This document shows positions 1 to 4,769 of a stretch of DNA of 6,787 bases, piece by piece (positions within the stretch are counted from its first letter, which is position 1; the number at the start of each line of letters is the position of its first letter). Where the stretch lies: assembly GCA_023446675.1 (NCBI GenBank), contig JAEXPO010000512.1, positions 1 to 6,787 on the forward strand. The letters are read 5' to 3'. Made by a program: the position numbers and the translations under genes. The stretch comes from Bacillota bacterium (GTDB lineage Bacteria; Bacillota; Clostridia; DSM-8532). A model generated the notes under the pieces. The model was not told the DNA's origin. It was given only the letters and a program-made list of their open reading frames with translations, and did not search any database.

Positions 1-355
1 GGAGATCATGCTGTATTCCAATGATTTTTTTGAGACGGAGGAGGATTTTGTCCGGTTTCTCGAAAAAGCCAGGGGAGGAGAGAAGAGCAGCCTTGATATT
101 TTAGGGCTGTCGGCCTTCAGCATGGGAAAAGCCATTGCGACCCTCATTAATACCTTTAATCCCCAGAAAATTGTTCTGGGAAAAAAATTTCCTCAGTTTG
201 CGGATCTGGTGATCCGGGACATACGAAAAACGGCGGACACCATGGCCCTTGCCTATCCGGCAGGTCAGACGGATATTGTTGCTTCCAGCTTTGGAGAGGA
301 TTCTTCTGCCCTGGGTGCGGCCATTATACCTGTAAGAAAGCTCTTTGGCCGCTGA
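1..355 (+). CDS. ROK-family protein, C-terminal fragment (probable xylose-responsive repressor)
   Basis: The reading frame is already open at the left edge (codons in phase from base 2) and ends with TGA at 353-355, so only about the last 117 residues are visible. Features that fit the end of the ROK family (NagC/XylR repressors and sugar kinases) are the segment NTFNPQKIVLG and the closing block around SSALGAAIIPV, which matches the usual 'lGAA' ending of the fold. The loop that reads IVIGG in many ROK proteins is IVLGKKF here. The helix-turn-helix or kinase residues that would separate a repressor from a kinase lie outside the window. Its position on the same strand about 200 bp before xylA suggests a XylR-type regulator of xylose genes. 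That role is inferred from context; ROK membership is seen in the sequence. Confidence 0.75.
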   Translation, partial: EIMLYSNDFFETEEDFVRFLEKARGGEKSSLDILGLSAFSMGKAIATLINTFNPQKIVLGKKFPQFADLVIRDIRKTADTMALAYPAGQTDIVASSFGEDSSALGAAIIPVRKLFGR

Positions 356-454
356 AATGGCAGCTGAAATACCGGTTTGGTTAATGGGGAAAGAGGCTTT
401 TATGACTCCGGTCCCCGTACTCGTGAAAAGAAAGGTCCTGATACGGTAATCGGG

Positions 455-487
455 CTTGCCTTGCGGGTATTCGTCCGCGAGGGCAAG
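455..487 (+). other. GC-rich hairpin upstream of xylA
   Basis: CTTGCCTTGCGG (455-466) pairs with CCGCGAGGGCAAG (475-487). This gives about 12 pairs with one G-T wobble and one bulged base around the 8-nt loop 467-474. No T-run follows directly (ACTTGAATTATATTTT), so it is a poor intrinsic terminator. It could be a leader structure, a weak end for the ROK transcript, or a copy of a dispersed palindrome. Confidence 0.5.
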
Positions 488-541
488 ACTTGAATTATAT
501 TTTACTTACTTTAATGAACATGAACCGAAAAAAAGGTTTAT

Positions 542-549
542 AAAGGAGG
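542..549 (+). promoter_or_regulatory. xylA ribosome-binding site
   Basis: AAAGGAGG lies 8 nt before the ATG at 558. It is the only strong Shine-Dalgarno sequence near the 5' end of this frame, and it fixes the start at 558 rather than at the in-frame upstream ATG at 456. Confidence 0.9.
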
Positions 550-557
550 CCACTAAT

Positions 558-1880
558 ATGTCAGAATTTTTTAAAGGCGTAGGAAAAATTCCTTATGAGG
601 GAGCAGGATCCGATAATCCTCTTTCCTACAAATACTACAACCCCGATGAAGTCATCGGCGGAAAAACCCTGAAAGACCATCTTCGCTTTGCAGTTGCTTA
701 CTGGCATACCTTCCAGGCAAGAGGCGCGGATCCCTTTGGCTCCGGAACTGCCCAACGGCCCTGGGACAGCGTGACCGATCCTCTGGATCTGGCTTATGCC
801 AAAGTTGATGCCAATTTTGAGTTTGTTGAGAAGCTGGGACTGCCTTTCTTCTGCTTCCACGACAGAGACATTTCTCCCGAAGGCGATTCCCTTGCCGAAA
901 CCAACAAGCGCCTGGACAGTGTTGTTGCCAGAATTAAGGACAGAATGAAGAACAGCCCTGTAAAGCTGCTGTGGGGAACCACCAATGCTTTCAGTCATCC
1001 TCGCTTTGTTCACGGCGCATCCACCTCTTCCAGCGCCGATGTATTCGCTTATGCCGCTTCCCAGGTGAAGAAGGCTATGGAAGTCACCAAGGAGCTCGGC
1101 GGAGAAAACTACGTGTTCTGGGGCGGCCGTGAAGGCTATGAAACCCTTCTCAACACCGATATGAAGCTGGAGCTGGACAATCTGGCACGCTTCCTGAAGC
1201 TTGCCGTTGATTATGCCAAGGAAATCGGCTTTACCGGCCAGTTCCTTATTGAGCCCAAGCCCAAGGAGCCTACCAAGCACCAGTATGACTTTGATGCAGC
1301 AACAGTTTTAGGCTTTCTGAAAACCTATGGCCTGGATCCCTACTTCAAGCTCAACATTGAAGCAAACCATGCAACCCTTGCTCAGCATACCTTCCAGCAC
1401 GACCTCAGGGTTGCACGCATCAACAATGCTTTAGGCAGCGTGGATGCCAACCAGGGTGATTCCAATCTGGGCTGGGATACGGATCAATTCCCCACCAATC
1501 TCTACGACACCACCCTGGCTATGTATGAAATCATTCTGGCCGGCGGCTTCACCTCCGGCGGCCTGAACTTTGACGCTAAGGTTCGCAGAGCTTCCTTTGA
1601 GCCTGTGGATCTGTTCTATGGCCATATTGCAGGCGTCGATGCCTTTGCAAAGGGCTTCAAGGTAGCCAATAAGCTTATTGCTGACGGAGCATTCGAAAAG
1701 TTCGTTGCAAACCGTTACTCAAGCTACACCACCGGCATTGGCAAGGACATCGTTGACGGTAAAGTCAGCTTTAAGGATCTGGAAGCGTATACCCTTAAAA
1801 ACGGGGAACCCACCCTTACCTCCGGCCGTCAGGAAATGCTGGAATCCATTCTGAACCAGTATATTCTTGAAACCAAATAA
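558..1880 (+). CDS. xylA: Xylose isomerase (class II, 440 aa)
   Basis: Converts D-xylose to D-xylulose (and glucose to fructose) in the cytoplasm using two divalent metal ions; first step of the bacterial xylose pathway. The 440-residue length is normal for the long, class II enzymes of clostridia and thermophilic anaerobes. The active-site set is complete in the usual numbering: His101 and Asp104 (catalytic pair), Trp139, Glu232 and Lys234 in [16 protein letters not shown], Glu268, His271, Asp296, Asp307, Asp309 and Asp339. The FWGGREG motif is at residues 187-193. The start is the ATG at 558, behind AAAGGAGG; the frame stays open back to 456, but that part has no ribosome-binding site and overlaps a hairpin. 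The gene follows a ROK-family gene that may regulate it and is closed by the terminator at 2031-2055. No xylulokinase gene is visible; it may lie outside the window. Confidence 0.97.
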   Translation: MSEFFKGVGKIPYEGAGSDNPLSYKYYNPDEVIGGKTLKDHLRFAVAYWHTFQARGADPFGSGTAQRPWDSVTDPLDLAYAKVDANFEFVEKLGLPFFCFHDRDISPEGDSLAETNKRLDSVVARIKDRMKNSPVKLLWGTTNAFSHPRFVHGASTSSSADVFAYAASQVKKAMEVTKELGGENYVFWGGREGYETLLNTDMKLELDNLARFLKLAVDYAKEIGFTGQFLIEPKPKEPTKHQYDFDAATVLGFLKTYGLDPYFKLNIEANHATLAQHTFQHDLRVARINNALGSVDANQGDSNLGWDTDQFPTNLYDTTLAMYEIILAGGFTSGGLNFDAKVRRASFEPVDLFYGHIAGVDAFAKGFKVANKLIADGAFEKFVANRYSSYTTGIGKDIVDGKVSFKDLEAYTLKNGEPTLTSGRQEMLESILNQYILETK

Positions 1881-1884
1881 ATTA

Positions 1885-1983
1885 ATTAATAACTCTAAAT
1901 GTAATTAGTGAACTTTAAATGTAATTAATAACTTTAAATGTAACCAGTAACTTTAAACCCAATAAATTACTAACTCTTAAAGA
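1885..1983 (+). repeat. Five degenerate about-19-bp tandem repeats, AACTTTAAATG core
   Basis: Units begin at 1885, 1904, 1924, 1943 and about 1966. The first four are 19, 20, 19 and 19 bp. Unit 3 is ATTAATAACTTTAAATGTA; unit 1 differs by one T-to-C change and unit 2 by AGTG for AATA. Units 4 (ACCAGTAACTTTAAACCCA) and 5 are more diverged. The array starts 4 bp after the xylA stop codon and would be transcribed in the 3' untranslated region. Function unknown. Confidence 0.75.
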
Positions 1984-2030
1984 ACAGAGACTCGCTGCCG
2001 GTTCCGGCATTTAAGGTAAGGCAGCATTGG

Positions 2031-2055
2031 AAGGAGGGCTATTGCCCTCCTTTTT
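2031..2055 (+). terminator. Intrinsic terminator of xylA
   Basis: AAGGAGGGC (2031-2039), loop TATT (2040-2043), GCCCTCCTT (2044-2052), with a T-run TTTTT at 2051-2055. It is a 7-bp core stem, GGAGGGC/GCCCTCC, with A-T pairs below it. It lies 150 bp after the xylA stop, beyond the repeat array. Confidence 0.92.
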
Positions 2056-2065
2056 GTATACACAT

Positions 2066-2119
2066 CAATCCTTACCCTTGATCCTTAACCGTTAACCCCC
2101 AACTCTCAACCAATAACCC
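2066..2119 (+). repeat. C/A-rich low-complexity repeat tract
   Basis: A nearly G-free tract with recurring CCTTAACC, GTTAACCCCC, AACTCTCAACC and AATAACCC words. The words recall the diverged repeats on the other side of the xylA terminator (for example ACTAACTCTTAAAG at 1969-1982). The two tracts may be parts of one decayed repeat family flanking the terminator. No function can be assigned. Confidence 0.5.
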
Positions 2120-2166
2120 TTTTCAGACTCGACGTCATGCGGGAGGTTTAAGCCCGGACGGGGTAA

Positions 2167-2195
2167 TTTACAGCTCTCTGCTTTTATGGTATAAC
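2167..2195 (+). promoter_or_regulatory. Probable sigma-A promoter for the GNAT gene
   Basis: -35 TTTACA (2167-2172), a 17-bp spacer, and -10 TATAAC (2190-2195). The start of transcription would be near 2202, giving a leader of about 110 nt. The -10 box lies within the inverted repeat at 2185-2201. Confidence 0.6.
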
Positions 2196-2201
2196 ACCAT
2201 A
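2185..2201. promoter_or_regulatory. Inverted repeat over the -10 box, possible operator
   Basis: TATGGT (2185-2190) and ACCATA (2196-2201) form a perfect 6-bp dyad around ATAAC, overlapping the predicted -10 element. The position suits a repressor site, but no regulator can be named. Confidence 0.4.
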
Positions 2202-2312
2202 TATAAGGAAGGGGAGGGTCACCTCCAGCCTCAAAAAGTACTTTAATAATGGCCTATGCCTAAGCTTTTACAAGGAAGTCCCCTTATTAAGAAGTAAACG
2301 GAGTTGAAATGT

Positions 2313-2807
2313 ATGAACGTAGAATTTGTTGAAATGTCGGATCCTTTTTTAAATGATGCAGCAGAAATTTATAATCATTATGTGCGAAACACCACGGTGA
2401 CATTTCACACTGAAGAAATGACAGGAGAGGAAATGAAGGACATTTTGTATCAGCACGATACTCTGTACGTTTCCTATGCCATTTTAAATGACGGTAAATT
2501 TGTAGGATATGCTTATATGGCCCCCTATAAAAAGCGTCAGGCCTACCGTGTTTCTTCTGAGGTGACCTTGTATATCAAGCCCGAGTGCTGTGCCAAAGGA
2601 ATTGGAAGCCATGCACTGACACTTTTGGAGGCTAATGCAAAGAAGAAGGGGATTCGAACCCTTCTGGCCGTGGTATGTTCTGAAAACGCAGCCAGCATTA
2701 AGCTGTTTCTAAAAAACGGATATGAAAAAAGCGCCCACCTCAAAGAGGTGGGCATGAAGTTCAATCGCCTTCTGGATATTGTTATACTCCAGAAAATAAT
2801 GAATTAG
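2313..2807 (+). CDS. GNAT-family N-acetyltransferase (phosphinothricin-acetyltransferase-like, 164 aa)
   Basis: Predicted cytoplasmic enzyme that moves an acetyl group from acetyl-CoA to an amine; the substrate is unknown. The N-terminal AAEIYNHYVRNTTVTFHTEE (residues 16-35) and VGYAYMAPYKKRQAYR (64-79) resemble the PAT/Bar/YwnH branch. The acetyl-CoA loop is in IKPECCAKGIGSHAL (88-102); the usual Arg/Gln of the R-x-x-G-x-G signature is Cys93 here, while Gly96 and Gly98 are kept. SENAASIKLFLKNGY (123-137) is the typical C-terminal motif. The start is ATG 2313, 9 nt after CGGAG; an in-frame TTG at 2304 touches that site and is unlikely. The gene is monocistronic and convergent with lexA, 11 bp apart. 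Bases 2725-2753 of its coding sequence also form the apparent lexA terminator. Real resistance to phosphinothricin is not implied. Confidence 0.88.
   Translation: MNVEFVEMSDPFLNDAAEIYNHYVRNTTVTFHTEEMTGEEMKDILYQHDTLYVSYAILNDGKFVGYAYMAPYKKRQAYRVSSEVTLYIKPECCAKGIGSHALTLLEANAKKKGIRTLLAVVCSENAASIKLFLKNGYEKSAHLKEVGMKFNRLLDIVILQKIMN
2725..2753 (-). terminator. lexA intrinsic terminator embedded in the GNAT coding sequence
   Basis: GCCCACCTC (2733-2741) and GAGGTGGGC (2745-2753) form a perfect 9-bp stem with a 3-nt loop. Read on the minus strand the hairpin is followed by GC and then TTTTTT (complement of the A-run 2725-2730). That is a textbook intrinsic terminator for transcripts coming from lexA, whose stop codon is about 65 nt upstream. 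On the plus strand the same bases encode residues around KSAHLKEVGM of the acetyltransferase. Confidence 0.82.
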
Positions 2808-2818
2808 ATCAGGTGCCG

Positions 2819-3448
2819 TTAATACTTTCTGAACAGGCCGATAACCTTGCCCAGCACAGCGAGGTTATCGCCTGCCAGGATAGGCTCATAGGCCGGGTTT
2901 TCAGGTTGAAGCCGGATATGATCCTTTTCCCTGTAAAAGGTTTTTACCGTAGCTTCATCATCTATAAGAGCTACGACCATATCGCCATTGACGGCGGTAC
3001 TCTGCTGCCGGACAAGAATATAATCTCCGTCCATTATACCTGCGTTTATCATACTGTCGCCACGCACCTTGAGCATAAAGGTGGTTGCGTTTTCAAGATA
3101 CCGTATGGGAACGGGAAAGGTTTCTTCAACGTTTTCTACGGCTAAAATAGGCTTGCCTGCGGTTATACGTCCCAAAACGGGGATATTGTCAATTTCCTGA
3201 TCGGAAATGAAGCCTTCAAGGCTTTTGGATGTTTCGTCCACAATTTTAAGTGCTCGGGGCTTTGTTGCATCCTTGGTTATCTGACCGTCGTCTTCAAGCT
3301 TTTTTATATATGCATGCACCGTGGAAGTGGATTTAAAGCCCACTGCCTGGCAGATCTCCCGTACCGAAGGGGGATAGCCCTTTTCAGCCAAATGGCGATT
3401 GACAAAGTCAATGATTTTCTTTTGTTTATCCATGTCGCGATGCCGCAT
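2819..3448 (-). CDS. lexA: LexA repressor, SOS regulator (209 aa)
   Basis: Dimeric repressor of DNA-damage genes; it cuts itself when RecA is activated on single-stranded DNA. The N-terminal winged helix (residues about 6-70) carries the recognition region [20 protein letters not shown]. The C-terminal S24 peptidase domain shows the Ala97-Gly98 cleavage bond in GRITAGKPI, catalytic Ser132 in RGDSM and Lys169 in ATVKTF. The spacings 97-132 and 132-169 equal those of E. coli LexA (84-119-156). The start is ATG 3448, 6 nt after AGGAGG (3455-3460); the later in-frame ATG at 3433 is too far from that site. The stop is TAA. It is transcribed from the promoter at 3588-3616, whose -35 is overlapped by a LexA box, so it is autoregulated. 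Divergent yneA is a second target. It ends convergent with the acetyltransferase and borrows a terminator inside that gene. Confidence 0.97.
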   Translation of the reverse strand: MRHRDMDKQKKIIDFVNRHLAEKGYPPSVREICQAVGFKSTSTVHAYIKKLEDDGQITKDATKPRALKIVDETSKSLEGFISDQEIDNIPVLGRITAGKPILAVENVEETFPVPIRYLENATTFMLKVRGDSMINAGIMDGDYILVRQQSTAVNGDMVVALIDDEATVKTFYREKDHIRLQPENPAYEPILAGDNLAVLGKVIGLFRKY

Positions 3449-3463
3449 ACATATCCTCCTAAA

Positions 3464-3591
3464 CCTTGGTTATGTGCTAAAAAACTTTAAGTTGGTTATA
3501 TTGCCCTGTCTATATGTTAAATGACTTACATTAAGTTTGCGATATTACCTTGGTCAAGTGTTTAGTAACTTACTTTAAGTTACTTATATTA
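3464..3591 (-). repeat. Three tandem 40-44-bp repeats in the lexA leader
   Basis: Copies lie at 3464-3503 (40 bp), 3504-3547 (44 bp) and 3548-3591 (44 bp). Shared blocks in plus-strand order are CCTTGGT-like, AAGTGTTTAG-like, ACTTACTTTAAGTT-like and TATATTA. The first copy is shorter by 4 bases in the middle. Each keeps an ACTT...AAGT dyad: perfect GTAACTT/AAGTTAC with a 5-nt loop in copy 3 (3565-3583), weaker in copy 2, and AACTT-T-AAGTT in copy 1. Copy 3 runs into the lexA -10 box, so the lexA leader is built almost entirely from these repeats. Confidence 0.8.
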
Positions 3592-3616
3592 TAAGGATTT
3601 AAAAGGAAAAAGTCAA
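3588..3616 (-). promoter_or_regulatory. Sigma-A promoter of lexA
   Basis: On the minus strand: -35 TTGACT (complement of 3611-3616), a 17-bp spacer, and -10 TATAAT (complement of 3588-3593). Transcription should begin near 3581, giving an approximately 130-nt leader before the ATG at 3448. LexA box 1 overlaps the -35 hexamer. Confidence 0.8.
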
Positions 3617-3627
3617 ACGAATGTTCG
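3614..3627. promoter_or_regulatory. LexA (SOS) box 1
   Basis: CAAACGAATGTTCG matches the Firmicute consensus CGAAC-N4-GTTCG at all but one base. It overlaps the lexA -35 box, so it most likely gives autoregulation. Its centre is 29 bp from that of box 2. Confidence 0.8.
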
Positions 3628-3634
3628 ATTTATA

Positions 3635-3663
3635 TTGACAAAAGAACAGATGTTCTGTAATAT
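3635..3663 (+). promoter_or_regulatory. Sigma-A promoter of yneA
   Basis: Perfect -35 TTGACA (3635-3640), a 17-bp spacer and -10 TAATAT (3658-3663). A TATAAT at 3661-3666 overlaps it, but with a 20-bp spacer. LexA box 2 fills the spacer, an arrangement that would block RNA polymerase directly. Confidence 0.82.
3643..3656. promoter_or_regulatory. LexA (SOS) box 2
   Basis: AGAACAGATGTTCT is a perfect GAAC-N4-GTTC site with matching flanking bases, lying between the -35 and -10 of the yneA promoter. Confidence 0.9.
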
Positions 3664-3673
3664 AATTCTTGTA

Positions 3674-3687
3674 AGAACACTTGTTCT
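3674..3687. promoter_or_regulatory. LexA (SOS) box 3
   Basis: AGAACACTTGTTCT is a second perfect GAAC-N4-GTTC site, just downstream of the predicted yneA transcription start. Its centre is 31 bp (about three helical turns) from that of box 2, so the two dimers would sit on nearly the same face of the DNA. Confidence 0.88.
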
Positions 3688-3720
3688 CCAAGGAAGTTAT
3701 AGCCTTTTTAGGGCAGGAAT

Positions 3721-3746
3721 TGCCGTAATGCCGGGGGGGAACGGCA
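3721..3746 (+). other. Hairpin in the yneA leader
   Basis: TGCCGT (3721-3726) and ACGGCA (3741-3746) form a 6-bp stem with a 14-nt loop that contains a run of seven G (3733-3739). No T-run follows, so it is not a terminator. It overlaps the possible upstream reading frame at 3728-3766. Confidence 0.4.
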
Positions 3747-3766
3747 CATGGCAAATGACCCTTTAG
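3728..3766 (+). CDS. Possible 12-residue upstream reading frame before yneA
   Basis: ATG (3728) to TAG (3764-3766) would encode MPGGNGTWQMTL. A modest AGGA (3715-3718) lies 9 nt before the ATG, and the stop is 18 nt before the yneA ATG. The frame crosses a run of seven G. It resembles no known leader peptide, and the open frame may be chance. Confidence 0.2.
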   Translation: MPGGNGTWQMTL

Positions 3767-3772
3767 GTTACT

Positions 3773-3780
3773 GAGGTGAT
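3773..3780 (+). promoter_or_regulatory. yneA ribosome-binding site
   Basis: GAGGTGAT is an eight-base match to the 3' end of 16S rRNA. Its placement favours ATG 3785; the in-frame GTG 3776 and ATG 3779 lie inside the site itself. Confidence 0.8.
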
Positions 3781-3784
3781 GGTT

Positions 3785-4069
3785 ATGAGAAGACGCTATC
3801 GGTTAAAAAACAAAAGACGTTTTGCTGCTTTTCTCTTTTGTATTTTGCTTCTGCCGTTACTTATTCTCTCTTCAATGAATGTTCGGGCTGAAACAATCAA
3901 TGAGCCTAATCTTCAAACCATTAAGGTCGATTCGGGGGATACACTTTGGGAAATTGCCTCCGAGCTGTCCGGTAATCGTGATGTGCGTCAGGTTGTCTAT
4001 GAGATTAAAAAGCTCAATCAACTGAACAATGACGTCATTTATGGTGGTCAATGGCTTAAGCTTCCTTGA
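3785..4069 (+). CDS. yneA: YneA-like SOS cell-division suppressor, LysM domain (94 aa)
   Basis: Small membrane or exported protein. A basic N-terminus (MRRRYRLKNKRR) is followed by a hydrophobic stretch at about residues 13-31; NVRAE at 32-36 would also suit signal peptidase cleavage. One LysM peptidoglycan-binding domain (about 44-93) has the typical IKVDSGDTLWEIA start and GGQWLKLP end. YneA of Bacillus is about 100 residues with the same architecture, is divergent from lexA, and delays division during the SOS response. Two perfect LexA boxes on the promoter here support the same role. ATG 3785 follows GAGGTGAT. No partner gene such as yneB or ynzC follows; the gene appears monocistronic up to the terminator at 4198. 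Family and regulation are well supported; the division-blocking activity is inferred from Bacillus. Confidence 0.87.
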   Translation: MRRRYRLKNKRRFAAFLFCILLLPLLILSSMNVRAETINEPNLQTIKVDSGDTLWEIASELSGNRDVRQVVYEIKKLNQLNNDVIYGGQWLKLP

Positions 4070-4367
4070 TACTAGTCCTTCCCAATAAACCCAATCCGAA
4101 ATAAACCTGTCTTTATTTATTACTGGAGGGGTCTACGGCATCCCTTTATAAAAAGAACAGGCATAATGTGCTAAAAAGGTGTCATAGACAAGCCCGTTCC
4201 GCCCTCTCGAAAGGGCGGATTTTTTTTCATAATAAAAATGGGTATGGGTTTCATAGTTACATCATATTTTCTATTATCCTTATTTATCTCATGATGTATT
4301 TGAGGTTATATAAACTCCTATTCTTTTGGGAGTTATAAGAGAAGCTCATGGCAGGAGAGGTGATTCT
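4070..4367 (+). other. yneA-ACT intergenic region
   Basis: This 298-bp stretch has no reading frame with a ribosome-binding site. It contains an imperfect inverted repeat (CCTGTCTTTA at 4106-4115 against TAAAAAGAACAGG at 4149-4161), the terminator at 4198-4227, and an A/T-rich stretch with a small hairpin (AACTCC 4314-4319 / GGAGTT 4329-4334) ahead of the ACT gene. I found no clear promoter for the ACT gene; TATTAT (4273-4278) could be a -10 but lacks a good -35. Confidence 0.6.
4198..4227 (+). terminator. Intrinsic terminator after yneA
   Basis: CCGCCCT (4199-4205), a 6-nt loop and AGGGCGG (4212-4218) are followed by A and eight T (4220-4227). It is a strong terminator about 130 nt after the yneA stop, so the yneA mRNA has an unusually long 3' tail. 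Confidence 0.93.
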
Positions 4368-4769
4368 ATGCTTGTAAATCAGGTTTCTGTTTATCTTGAA
4401 AATCAAAAGGGGCGCATAACCGAAGTTTGCCGCCTTTTAAAAGAGCAGGGGATTCGAATTGAAGCACTGTCGGTATGGGACACTACCGATCCCCTTATAC
4501 TGAGAATGGTTGCAGATAAGCCGGACAGAGCCGTAGCTGTGCTGAAAGCAAAAGGTTTTGCAGTTGGTATAACACAAGTGCTGGCCGTTGGCACCAGGGG
4601 CTGGCCTGGAGGATTGCCGGAGGTTATAAGCCGCCTTGAAGAAAACGGCGTCGGTATTGAATACCTGTACGCCGCAATCGCCCCAAGGGAGGATAAATCC
4701 GATGTATTGATGAAGGTTGAGGATCCCCATGGTGCCATGGAGCTCTTGAGAAATCCACCGGTGTTATGA
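4368..4769 (+). CDS. Tandem ACT-domain protein (133 aa)
   Basis: Two ACT ligand-binding domains in a row and nothing else: residues about 4-66 (VNQVSVYLENQKGRITEVCRL...) and about 71-130 (VLAVGTRGWPGGLPEVISRL...). Both open with the beta strand, the turn with K-G-R or P-G-G, and the helix typical of the fold. Stand-alone two-ACT proteins of this size (COG4747 type) are common in clostridia and archaea and are thought to sense amino acids or related small molecules; the ligand here is unknown. ATG 4368 follows GGAGAGGTGAT (4354-4364). An in-frame TTG at 4326 lies in a hairpin without a ribosome-binding site. The 3' end overlaps that of convergent prfC by 6 bp (4764-4769). A hairpin in its coding sequence (4646-4674) may terminate prfC. 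Confidence 0.88.
   Translation: MLVNQVSVYLENQKGRITEVCRLLKEQGIRIEALSVWDTTDPLILRMVADKPDRAVAVLKAKGFAVGITQVLAVGTRGWPGGLPEVISRLEENGVGIEYLYAAIAPREDKSDVLMKVEDPHGAMELLRNPPVL
4641..4674 (-). terminator. Possible prfC terminator inside the ACT gene
   Basis: CGGCGT (4646-4651) pairs with ACGCCG (4669-4674), and GGTAT (4653-4657) pairs with ATACC (4661-4665), giving 11 pairs with a small internal loop and a TGA loop. On the minus strand it is followed by TTTTCTTC. It lies about 90 nt after the prfC stop. The T-run is interrupted, so support is moderate. Confidence 0.42.

Larger units (their letters stand above)
356..557 (+). other. ROK-xylA intergenic spacer
   Basis: This 202-bp gap holds a GC-rich hairpin (455-487) and then an A/T-rich stretch running into the xylA ribosome-binding site. 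I found no convincing promoter. TTGAAT (490-495) and TTTAAT (510-515) are only 14 bp apart, too close for a normal sigma-A site. No site resembling the Bacillus xyl operator or a catabolite-responsive (cre) element was recognised. xylA may be transcribed from a weak local promoter or by read-through from the ROK gene. Confidence 0.5.
1881..2312 (+). other. Long xylA-GNAT intergenic region
   Basis: This 432-bp stretch has no credible gene. In order it holds five degenerate A/T-rich repeats (1885-1983), a small dyad GCTGCC/GGCAGC (1994-1999 and 2020-2025), the xylA terminator (2031-2055), a C/A-rich repeat tract (2066-2119), a sigma-A promoter with an inverted repeat (2167-2201) and an approximately 110-nt leader ending at the acetyltransferase start. 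The leader includes a short GGAGG/CCTCC hairpin (2213-2226). Start-stop pairs inside it are only a few codons long. Confidence 0.7.
3449..3784. promoter_or_regulatory. lexA-yneA divergent control region
   Basis: This 336-bp region without a full-size gene holds, from left to right, the lexA ribosome-binding site, three 44-bp tandem repeats (3464-3591), the lexA promoter on the minus strand, three LexA boxes, the yneA promoter on the plus strand, and a yneA leader of about 115 nt with a hairpin and a possible 12-codon upstream reading frame. The two -35 boxes are back to back, with facing edges at 3616 and 3635. Confidence 0.85.

Noticed and set aside
456..557. N-terminal extension of xylA from an in-frame ATG at 456
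   Set aside because: It has no ribosome-binding site and overlaps the hairpin at 455-487. ATG 558 has AAAGGAGG and gives the standard family N-terminus and residue numbering.
356..557. Catabolite-responsive element or xyl operator before xylA
   Set aside because: No stretch fits the cre consensus or the Bacillus XylR operator well enough to report.
561..1280. 239-residue minus-strand frame antisense to xylA
   Set aside because: It lies wholly inside a well-conserved gene and the protein has no recognisable family; it is a shadow of xylA codon usage.
2813..3145. 110-residue plus-strand frame over lexA
   Set aside because: It is antisense to a gene with all LexA catalytic residues, and its product resembles nothing.
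3464..3591. CRISPR array
   Set aside because: The three units are directly adjacent without unique spacers and are degenerate; there are no cas genes nearby.
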